Assembly: GCA_021324295.1 (NCBI GenBank)
Contig: JAJPJJ010000041.1
Span: 1 to 64,000 of the forward strand
Direction of reading: 5' to 3'
Length of the DNA: 64,000 nt
Source of the DNA: Bacillota bacterium
GTDB taxonomy: Bacteria > Sysuimicrobiota > Sysuimicrobiia > Sysuimicrobiales > Segetimicrobiaceae
The position numbers were made by a program, and so were the translations under genes. This document shows, piece after piece, positions 8,739-15,292 of the stretch (the stretch's first letter is position 1; every line of letters starts with the position of its first letter). The notes under the pieces were generated by a model. It saw only the letters and a program-made list of their open reading frames with translations, was not told the origin of the DNA and did no database searches.

Positions 8739-8800
8739 GCTCACCCGAGGCCGAGAGCTCGAGGCATGCGGGATGAAACCGAAGGTCGTGTGAGAGAGCC

Positions 8801-9682
8801 ATGAGCGACGAGGCGGTGTCCGCGTACATCTCACGCCGCCGGATCGGCGAGGCGGAGATCACCCTCGTCTCGGAGGGCTCGTGCCTGTGGGCGCCCAGGC
8901 TGTCCGTCCCCGAGCCGGAGTGGCGCCGCGCGCTGCCGGAGGCCGACGCGCAGGGCAGGATCCCGATCGGGTTCGCCGTCGCCCACATCCGGCTCGGCGA
9001 CGCCTCGGTCATCGTCGATCCGGGCTTCGACGATCCGGGATCGGCGTGGCAGGCGCGGTTCGACGCGGCGTTCCCGTCGCTCGCGGGCCTGGTCCGGACC
9101 CCCGGCCTCCGCGCGGCGCTGGCGCACATCGGCGTGGCCCCCGACCGCATCACGCACGTGCTCATCACGCACGCGCACGCCGACCATTTTGCCGGCGTCA
9201 CCGCGGAGCGCGACGGCCGCCAGCACGCGAGGTTCCCGCGAGCGCGCCACCTGGTCGGCCGCGCGGATTGGGAGCGCAATCCGAAGCGGGCCGAGCCCGC
9301 CTCGGACCTCGCGGTGCGCCTGGCCGCCATCGAGCGCCTCGGCCTGCTCGACCTCCTCGACGGCGAGCGGGAGGTGGCGCCGGGCATCACGGCGATCCCC
9401 GCACCGGGCGAGACGCCGGGGCACATGATCGTCCGCGTGCGCTCCGGCGCCGCGAGCTTCTACTATCTCGGCGATCTCTTCCACCACGCCTGCGAGGTCG
9501 AGCACCCCGACTGGGCCCCGCCCGGCCGCGACGGCGCCGCCCTGCGCGCATCGCGCGATGCGCTCGTCGCCGATGCGACCGCCAGCGGGGCGCTCCTCGT
9601 CTACTCCCACGGGCGCTTCCCGGGGTGGGGGCGCATCCGGCGCACCGCCGCCGGACCGCGCTGGGAGGCCGCCCCGGCGTAG
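8801..9682 (+). CDS. MBL-fold metallo-hydrolase
   Basis: A 293-residue metallo-beta-lactamase-fold protein. The metal-binding motif HAHADH is at about residues 125-130, with the GETPGHM histidine near 207 and YLGDLFHH near 225, as in quorum-lactonase/glyoxalase-like branches. It is a soluble hydrolase with no signal peptide. Its substrate cannot be read from sequence; AHL lactonases, sulfatases and lactam hydrolases share this pattern. The gene follows the peptide importer operon after a 200-base leader and converges on the ABC exporter operon, with only 14 bases between stops. Confidence 0.87.
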   Translation: MSDEAVSAYISRRRIGEAEITLVSEGSCLWAPRLSVPEPEWRRALPEADAQGRIPIGFAVAHIRLGDASVIVDPGFDDPGSAWQARFDAAFPSLAGLVRTPGLRAALAHIGVAPDRITHVLITHAHADHFAGVTAERDGRQHARFPRARHLVGRADWERNPKRAEPASDLAVRLAAIERLGLLDLLDGEREVAPGITAIPAPGETPGHMIVRVRSGAASFYYLGDLFHHACEVEHPDWAPPGRDGAALRASRDALVADATASGALLVYSHGRFPGWGRIRRTAAGPRWEAAPA

Positions 9683-9696
9683 GCGGGGAGGGTCCC

Positions 9697-10521
9697 TCAG
9701 GTGACCAGGCGCGGGAACAGCCGCGCCGCCACGGTCACCAGGCAGGCGAACGCGGCCAGCAGCACCACGAAATCCAGGCCCAGCCCGAAGGTGCTGGACC
9801 CGCCCTGCACCATGAGGCTGCGGAGCGCGTCGACCTCATACGTCAACGGGTTGACGGAGGAGATGGACCGCAGCCACCCGGGCATCAGGCCCAGGGGGTA
9901 GATGGCGTTGCTCGCAAAGAACAGCGGCATCGTCAGCACCTGGCCGAGGCCCATGAAGCGCTCCCGGGTCCTCACCAGGCAGGCGATCACCATCGAGAGG
10001 GTGGAGAACAGCGCGGAGCCCAGCACGATCAGGACCAGGACCCCGAGGATATGGACGGGCTGCACGCTGATCGCCGTCCGCATCAGCAGGGCCAGGAAGT
10101 AGACGATCACGGCCTGCGACAGCCCGCGCATCCCCGCCGACAGGGCCTTGCCGAGCACGAGCGCGGTGCGGGAGGCCGGGCTCACGAGGTACTTGTGCAG
10201 GATCCCGAGGTCCCGCTCCCAGATGATGGACACGCCGTAGAAGATCGCGATGAACAGGACGCTCTGGGCCAGGATGCCCGGCGTCATGAAGGTCAGGTAC
10301 GGCAGCCCGCCCGTGGGGAGCCCCCGGATCCGCGCCATCACCTGGCCGAACACGATCAGCCACAGCGTCGGCTGAACGGCCCGACTGAACAGCTCGAACG
10401 GGTCGTGGCGAAGCTTGCGGACCTCGGCCTCCGCGATCGCCAGCACGTGGTTGATGAATCGCGCGGCTCCCCCGGGCTCACGATAGGCGGCGCGCGGTGC
10501 GGCGGGTGCGTAGGACCTCAC
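9697..10521 (-). CDS. ABC-2 type transporter permease, DrrB-like
   Basis: A 274-residue ABC-2 membrane subunit with about six membrane helices. The N-terminal AEAEVRKLRHDPFELFSRAVQPTLWLIVFG and the central GVSIIWERDLGILHKYLVSPASRTALVLGK stretch are typical of DrrB/NodJ-type drug or lipid exporters. It starts with GTG, preceded by GGGAGGAGG, inside the end of the ATPase gene (44-base overlap). With the ATPase it should form an exporter of a hydrophobic compound, under the MarR-type regulator encoded first in the operon. Confidence 0.9.
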   Translation of the reverse strand: MRSYAPAAPRAAYREPGGAARFINHVLAIAEAEVRKLRHDPFELFSRAVQPTLWLIVFGQVMARIRGLPTGGLPYLTFMTPGILAQSVLFIAIFYGVSIIWERDLGILHKYLVSPASRTALVLGKALSAGMRGLSQAVIVYFLALLMRTAISVQPVHILGVLVLIVLGSALFSTLSMVIACLVRTRERFMGLGQVLTMPLFFASNAIYPLGLMPGWLRSISSVNPLTYEVDALRSLMVQGGSSTFGLGLDFVVLLAAFACLVTVAARLFPRLVT

Positions 10522-11341
10522 GGTAGCCTCCTCCCGGCTCGATGCTCGTCCCTGTCAGGTGGATGAACGCGTCGTCGAGGCTCGCGTCGGGCCCGGCCTG
10601 GGCCCGGAGCTCCGCCGGCGAGCCGACCGCCACCACGCTGCCCCGGTGCATCACCGCGATGCGATCGCACAGGGTCTCGGCCTCTTCCATGTAGTGCGTC
10701 GTGACGAAGATCGTGGTCCTGAACCGGTGGCGGAGCTCCCGGATGTGCTCCCACACCGCCCGCCGGGCGACGGGGTCGAGGCCGACCGTCGGCTCGTCCA
10801 TGAAGAGCACGGCCGGCTGGTGCAGCGTGCTCTGCGCGATCTCGAGGCTCCGGATCATGCCCCCCGAGTAGTGGCGCGCCTGCGTGTCGGCGGCGTCGCG
10901 CAACCCCATGAGCGCCAGCGCCTCCTGGGCTCGCCGGGCGCGCTCCCCGCGCGGCACGTCGTACAGGCGGGCAGACAGGAGCAGGTTCTCATAGCCCGTC
11001 AGCGCGCCGTCGGCGGACAGCGCCTGCGGGACATAGCCGATGCTCCGCCGGACGCGCGCAGGCTGCGCGGAGATCTCGTGCCCGGCGACCCAGGCCCGGC
11101 CCGAAGTCGGCGGCAGGAGGGTGGTCAGCATCTTGATCATGGTGCTCTTGCCCGCGCCGTTCGGACCGACCAGGCCGAAGATCTCGCCGGGCCGGACCGC
11201 GATGGAGACCGCGTCCACGGCGACGAGGTCGCCGAAGCGCCGGGTGAGCGCGGCGGTGCGGATAGCCGCGCTCGACACCTGCGCGCCGTCCGCGGCCTGC
11301 GGCGCGGCCGCGCTACCGCGTGGACCTGGTGGGGACGTCAA
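10478..11341 (-). CDS. ABC transporter ATP-binding protein, DrrA-like
   Basis: A 287-residue ATPase of the daunorubicin-resistance type: Walker A GPNGAGKS, Q-loop GYVPQ, signature YSGGM (a variant of LSGGQ), Walker B VLFMDEPTVGLDP and the switch histidine in TTHYMEEAE. I chose the TTG at 11341, which has GGGAGGAG 5 bases upstream and overlaps the end of the MarR gene by 29 bases; the first ATG upstream of that has no support. A GTG at 11278 is an alternative, giving 266 residues. It energises the DrrB-like permease. Confidence 0.9.
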   Translation of the reverse strand: MTSPPGPRGSAAAPQAADGAQVSSAAIRTAALTRRFGDLVAVDAVSIAVRPGEIFGLVGPNGAGKSTMIKMLTTLLPPTSGRAWVAGHEISAQPARVRRSIGYVPQALSADGALTGYENLLLSARLYDVPRGERARRAQEALALMGLRDAADTQARHYSGGMIRSLEIAQSTLHQPAVLFMDEPTVGLDPVARRAVWEHIRELRHRFRTTIFVTTHYMEEAETLCDRIAVMHRGSVVAVGSPAELRAQAGPDASLDDAFIHLTGTSIEPGGGYREVLRTRRTARRLS

Positions 11342-11816
11342 CGGACGGCTCTCCTCCCTTCTCTGAAAACGCGGCGGCAAGGATCTCCAGACCGAGGCGG
11401 AGCGCCTGAAGCGCCCGCTCCGGCAGCGCCGACAGCCGCTGCTCGGTCCGCCGGCGGGCAGCGTCCTTGGCCCGCTCGAATCGCGCGACCCCCTCACGCG
11501 TCAGCTGCAAGGCCACCTGACGGCGGCTGCGCGCGCTGGGATCGCGGGTCACGAGCCCGCTGCGCACGAGTCGATCCACGAGCGACGACGCGGTCGGCAG
11601 CGTCACCCCCAGGTGCTCGGCCACCTCGCTCAGCGAGCACCCTCCCCGGCGGTAGATGAACGCCAGCGAGCGAAACTGCGGCATCGTGAGGCCCGGCATC
11701 TGCGTCCGCATCTCGGCGCGAATGAACCGGAAGACGAGGGGGGCCACCTCGACGAGGCGCGACGCGCACTCGCCGACCGCATCGCCGCTGCGGGACTTGA
11801 GCAGGCGGACTGTCAC
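11313..11816 (-). CDS. MarR-family transcriptional regulator
   Basis: A 167-residue winged-helix repressor. The helix-turn-helix is at CSLSEVAEHLGVTLPTASSLVDRLVRSGLV (about residues 60-90), followed by the wing DPSARSRRQVALQLT. It is the first gene of a three-gene operon with the DrrAB-like exporter, an arrangement in which MarR proteins usually repress the exporter until its substrate binds. A near-consensus promoter with a repeated AATTAG element lies directly upstream and is the probable autoregulatory site. Confidence 0.9.
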   Translation of the reverse strand: MTVRLLKSRSGDAVGECASRLVEVAPLVFRFIRAEMRTQMPGLTMPQFRSLAFIYRRGGCSLSEVAEHLGVTLPTASSLVDRLVRSGLVTRDPSARSRRQVALQLTREGVARFERAKDAARRRTEQRLSALPERALQALRLGLEILAAAFSEKGGEPSVDVPTRSTR

Positions 11817-11840
11817 CGCGTCTCCAAAATGTATCTGGGA

Positions 11841-11887
11841 CTAATTGTTTCTGATGCTAATTATATCGCTTGCGAACCGAGAGTCAA
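11841..11887 (-). promoter_or_regulatory. Promoter and candidate MarR operator
   Basis: Read on the minus strand, TTGACT (11887-11882), a 16-base spacer and TATAAT (11865-11860) form a near-consensus sigma-70 promoter. The hexamer AATTAG occurs twice in the same direction (11862-11857 and 11846-11841), 16 bases apart; the first copy overlaps the -10 element and the second lies at the start-site region. This AT-rich island stands out sharply from its surroundings and is a likely MarR binding region. Confidence 0.7.
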
Positions 11888-11931
11888 GGCCGTGCCGCGG
11901 CCCTGGGAACGGGCGTCACCGCCTGCCGTCC

Positions 11932-12966
11932 CTACGCGACCGGGGGCCCGGCGGTGCGCGGGGCGGGGGTGGCCCCCGCGTCCCCCATCACGAGCACCGC
12001 AGTCCCCTGCACGTCGCCGCGGCGCACCGCCTCGAGCGCATCGTTGGCGGCGCCGAGCGGGAACGCATGGACCGCCGTGCGGACCGGCACCCGCGGGGCG
12101 AGGGCCAGGAACTCCTCGCCGTCCTGCCTCGTCAGGTTCGCGACGGAGCGGACCGCGCGTTCCTGCCACAGGAGCGCGTAGGGGAACGCGGGGATATCGC
12201 TCATGTGGATCCCCGCGCACACCACCACGCCGCCCCTGGCAAGGGCACGGAGCGCGGCCGGGACGAGCGGTCCGACGGGCGCGAAGATGATCGCCGCATC
12301 AAGCGGCTCCGGCGGCGCATCCAGCGAGCTGCCGGCCCACGCCGCACCGAGCTCCCGCGCAAACCGCTGGGCCGCCGCGTCGCCCGGGCTTGTAAACGCG
12401 AAGACCCGCCGACCCTGATGCAGCGCCACCTGGATGATGATGTGGGCCGCGGATCCAAACCCGTAGAGGCCCAGGCGCCTCGCCTCGCCGGTCATCCGCA
12501 GCGCCCGGTAGCCGATCAACCCGCCGCACAGGAGGGGAGCCGCCTGCAGGTCGGGATAGGCCTGCGGGATGGGGAAGCAAAAGCGGTGATCGGCGACGGC
12601 GTACTCGGCGTACCCGCCGTCGATCTGGTAGCCGGTGAACCGCGCGCGGTCGCAGAGGTTCTCGCGGCCGGTGCGGCAGTACTCGCACTCGCCGCACGTC
12701 CACCCCAGCCACGGCACGCCGACGCGGTCGCCGGCGGCGAACCGCCCGACCGCGGCCCCCGTCCGCACCACCGTGCCGACGATCTGGTGGCCGAGCACGA
12801 GCGGCAGCTTGGGATCGGGGAGCTCGCCCTGGGAGATGTGCACGTCGGTGCGGCAGACGGCGCAGGCATGGACGCGGATGAGGACCTCAGCCGGCGCCGG
12901 CTCCGGCACCGGGAGATCGGCCTCCCGCAGCGGCGTCTTCGGAGCGTCCAGCACCATGGCGCGCAT
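11932..12966 (-). CDS. Zinc-dependent alcohol dehydrogenase
   Basis: A 344-residue medium-chain dehydrogenase. The catalytic-zinc cysteine is in CAVCRTDVH (about residue 36), the histidine in LGHQIVG (about 58), and the four structural-zinc cysteines in CGECEYCRTGRENLC (about 88-102). The cofactor region YGFGSAAH lacks the usual GxGxxG spacing, as in the AdhA-like branch with a degenerate nucleotide motif. The start at 12966 has GGAGGG four bases before the ATG. It stands alone between the MarR operon and a small membrane-protein gene; the alcohol or aldehyde substrate is unknown. Confidence 0.9.
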   Translation of the reverse strand: MRAMVLDAPKTPLREADLPVPEPAPAEVLIRVHACAVCRTDVHISQGELPDPKLPLVLGHQIVGTVVRTGAAVGRFAAGDRVGVPWLGWTCGECEYCRTGRENLCDRARFTGYQIDGGYAEYAVADHRFCFPIPQAYPDLQAAPLLCGGLIGYRALRMTGEARRLGLYGFGSAAHIIIQVALHQGRRVFAFTSPGDAAAQRFARELGAAWAGSSLDAPPEPLDAAIIFAPVGPLVPAALRALARGGVVVCAGIHMSDIPAFPYALLWQERAVRSVANLTRQDGEEFLALAPRVPVRTAVHAFPLGAANDALEAVRRGDVQGTAVLVMGDAGATPAPRTAGPPVA

Positions 12967-13021
12967 ATTCCCTCCAGTCCGCCCCGCGCCTTGCGGGCCT
13001 CCTCCGGCGACCCCGTATCGA

Positions 13022-13228
13022 TTACGGGATCCAGCCCCGGATTCCGGCCGCGATGAGGAACAAGAACCCGGCCAGTTGAACCGCCCCCGCGAGCGCGAGC
13101 ACGAGCACGATCGTCCGACGGCTCCAGGCCAGGCGCAGGCGGACAACGAGGTACGCCAGCACGAAGTCCACGAGCAGCAGGACATAGACGATCGACAGCA
13201 CGAGGACCGGGGCGATGCTCACGGTCAT
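13022..13228 (-). CDS. Small two-helix membrane protein
   Basis: A 68-residue hypothetical protein with two hydrophobic helices (about residues 5-27 and 39-61) separated by the basic loop RLRLAWSRRT, predicting an integral membrane hairpin. It lies between the hydantoinase and alcohol dehydrogenase genes on the same strand and could be co-transcribed. I see no clear ribosome site. The amphipathic organisation and the absence of a better frame in this gap favour a real gene. No family is recognised. Confidence 0.5.
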   Translation of the reverse strand: MTVSIAPVLVLSIVYVLLLVDFVLAYLVVRLRLAWSRRTIVLVLALAGAVQLAGFLFLIAAGIRGWIP

Positions 13229-13292
13229 ATGGACGCGCGGCCGGCGGCGGTCGATGCCCGCGCGGCCCGCGGCCGGCCGGGGCGGGCCGCGG

Positions 13293-14657
13293 CTACACGA
13301 TCGGCCTCAGGAGCTCCCCGATCGGGTCCCCGTAGAGCTCCCCGTGCTTCATCACGACGTGTCCGCGCACGATCGTGTACACCGGCATGCCCCGCACACG
13401 GAAGCCGTGGAACGGGGTCACCTTGCTCTTGCTGTGCAGCTTGTCCTTGTCGATCACGCCCTCCCGCTGCAGGTCCACGATTGTGATGTCGGCGTCCGCG
13501 CCACGGCCCAGGTGGCCCTTGCGCGGCCACAGGTTCCAGGCGCGGGCGGCGCCTTCGGCCTGGACCTTGACGTAGTGGTTGAGGCTCATCCGCCCGGCGC
13601 TCACCTGGGTGAGCATCAGCGGCACGTTCGTCTCCACGCCCGGCCACCCCGCGAGCGCCTTCCAGATGTCGCCCATCGGCTGCTCGGCCATCTTCTCCTC
13701 GGGCGTATGGGGGGCGTGGTCGGTGCCGATGACCTCGATCGTCCCGTCCAGCAGCCCCCGCCACAGCGCCTCGGCGTGCTCGCGCGACCGCACGGGAGGG
13801 TTCACCTTGAGGAGCGAGCCGAGCCCCATGCGCACCATGTCCTCCGCTTCCATGATGAGGTAGTGGGGCGCGGTCTCCCCCATCACGTCCACGCCGCTAT
13901 CCTTGCCGCGGCGCACGAGCTCGACGCCCTCGGCCGCGCTCATGTGGAAGATCATGAGCTTGCTCCCGGCCTCGCGGGCAAACAGGATCGCGCGGGAGAT
14001 CGCCTCCGCCTCGGCCACGGCCGGGCGGGACTCGAGGTGGGCCAGGGGATCCGTCCGCCCCTGGGCCTGGAGCTTCTTCCGCAGGTAGAGGATGATCCCG
14101 TTGTCCTCCGCGTGCACCCCGCAGCGGAGACCCGTCTGCGCCACGATCCGCCAGGCATCGATGATCTCGCCGTCCTGGGGCGCGGGGATGGCGCCGACCG
14201 TCTCCCCCAAAAAGATCTTGTACCCGACGACGCCCGCGTCGGCGAGCGGCAGGATCTGGTCGCTGTTGCCCTCGACGATGACCGCATAGAGGCCGTAGTC
14301 GACGTAGGAGCGTCCGCGGGCAGCGGCGGCCTTGGCCTGGAACGCCTCCACGGTCGCGGTCGGCGGCACGACGTTCGGCATATCGATGACCGTGGTGATC
14401 CCGCCGCACGCCGCCCCCTGCGAGCCGGTGTCGAAGTCCTCCTTGTACTCGAGCCCGGGCACCCGGAAGTGCACGTGCGGGTCGATGAGCCCCGGCAGCA
14501 CGTGCAGGCCCGCCGCGTCGATCACCTCGCGCGCCGGCGGCAGGTCGTCCCGGACCATGATCTCCAGCACCCGACCGTCCCGGACGAGCACGTGCCCGCG
14601 GTAGCTCGCCGCCGTGCTGACGATCGTGCCGTTCTTCACGATCAGATCGACGCCCAT
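13293..14657 (-). CDS. Dihydropyrimidinase / hydantoinase-family amidohydrolase
   Basis: A 454-residue cyclic-amide hydrolase resembling allantoinase, D-hydantoinase and dihydropyrimidinase. Metal ligands are DPHVHF (about residues 58-63), the lysine that is normally carbamylated in VGYKIFLGE (about 149), histidines in GVHAEDNG and IFHMSAAEG, and the aspartate in GTDHAPH (about 312). I chose the ATG at 14657, since the longer frame is low-complexity; AGGAGGG lies 12 bases upstream. It hydrolyses a ring amide to an N-carbamoyl acid. A second family member sits in the ECF operon at 56.8-58.2 kb. Confidence 0.9.
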   Translation of the reverse strand: MGVDLIVKNGTIVSTAASYRGHVLVRDGRVLEIMVRDDLPPAREVIDAAGLHVLPGLIDPHVHFRVPGLEYKEDFDTGSQGAACGGITTVIDMPNVVPPTATVEAFQAKAAAARGRSYVDYGLYAVIVEGNSDQILPLADAGVVGYKIFLGETVGAIPAPQDGEIIDAWRIVAQTGLRCGVHAEDNGIILYLRKKLQAQGRTDPLAHLESRPAVAEAEAISRAILFAREAGSKLMIFHMSAAEGVELVRRGKDSGVDVMGETAPHYLIMEAEDMVRMGLGSLLKVNPPVRSREHAEALWRGLLDGTIEVIGTDHAPHTPEEKMAEQPMGDIWKALAGWPGVETNVPLMLTQVSAGRMSLNHYVKVQAEGAARAWNLWPRKGHLGRGADADITIVDLQREGVIDKDKLHSKSKVTPFHGFRVRGMPVYTIVRGHVVMKHGELYGDPIGELLRPIV

Positions 14658-14779
14658 GCGGCGCGTGCACCCTCCTGGTCTGCGTCTGTCGGCAGCGCTC
14701 CAGCCGCCCGCGGTGCCGTCGGAGTACTTCCACACCGGCGTCGGCCGCCCCCGCACCGCGGGGCGCCGGCGCCGCCGCA

Positions 14780-14883
14780 GGCCCTGGCCGGGCGCGCGAT
14801 TGCACCTCCTCCAGCGCGTCGAGGAACCGGCCCGTGAGCTCCGCGTGCGCGCTCTCGACGTCGTACCCGATCAGCAGCGTCAT
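14780..14883 (-). pseudogene. 5' remnant of a polysaccharide-deacetylase-like gene
   Basis: Directly upstream of the hydantoinase, the minus strand has a ribosome site (GAGGGTGG) and an ATG at 14883, followed by about 28 well-formed codons reading MTLLIGYDVE, then SAHAELTGRFLDALEEV. This opening matches, from memory, the start of NodB-type polysaccharide deacetylases. After that the frame becomes Ala/Pro/Arg-rich low-complexity sequence and runs into the hydantoinase gene in another frame. It is best read as a truncated gene start. The right-hand limit of the remnant is approximate. Confidence 0.42.
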
Positions 14884-14981
14884 CGCGCCACCCTCGCCGG
14901 CTCGCGCCCGAGCGGCCGCCCCACATGCCATTCCCACCACGCCGCGATGTGAGGCCGCGCGGGGCGAACACACGCATGGGA

Positions 14982-15011
14982 TTGACAGCCCGCGCCGCGC
15001 CGGCGCAGAAT
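14982..15011 (+). promoter_or_regulatory. Promoter upstream of the c-di-GMP riboswitch
   Basis: TTGACA at 14982-14987 is a perfect -35 element; 18 bases later CAGAAT (15006-15011) is an acceptable -10. Transcription would start near 15018, about 20 bases before the riboswitch and 275 bases before the start codon of the giant protein. Confidence 0.6.
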
Positions 15012-15039
15012 GGCGAGGACAACCGAATAGCGTGGTCGC

Positions 15040-15117
15040 ACTCCGATCAGGGCAAACCCGAAGCGATTCGGGGACGCAAAGCCACGGGACCCTCGAGGTC
15101 AGCCGGGCCGCCGGAGT
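15040..15117 (+). ncRNA. Cyclic di-GMP-I (GEMM-I) riboswitch
   Basis: The conserved GEMM-I core is present in order: GGGCAAAC, a stem CCGAA/TTCGG closed by the GNRA tetraloop GCGA (15059-15072), GACGCAAAGCCACGGG, a second stem GACC/GGTC (15088-15100), and CAGCCGGG. The closing stem P1 is ACTCCG (15040-15045) with CGGAGT (15112-15117). The class binds cyclic di-GMP and controls downstream genes, often for motility, adhesion or surface proteins. It lies in the leader of the giant protein gene, between its promoter and a terminator. Confidence 0.93.
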
Positions 15118-15139
15118 ATCAGAGAGTTCGGACAATGCA

Positions 15140-15173
15140 CGCGAGTGCGCCGACCGCCGCTCGCGGCTTTTTT
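15140..15173 (+). terminator. Intrinsic terminator of the riboswitch expression platform
   Basis: CGCGAG (15140-15145) pairs with CTCGCG (15160-15165) and is followed two bases later by six T residues (15168-15173); an inner GCCGC/GCGGC pairing is also possible. It lies 23 bases after the aptamer and 120 bases before the start codon, the expected place for a ligand-controlled terminator. Whether ligand promotes or prevents termination cannot be read directly. Confidence 0.75.
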
Positions 15174-15292
15174 GTCTGCGGCACGCTCCGCTTCCTCCGG
15201 CCGACACGAGCACGCGCCGTTCACCCTGCACGACGGACCGCGACGGCGGTCCGAGCGGCCCGCGGCATCGCATCGACAGAGGAGGCCGGCCC

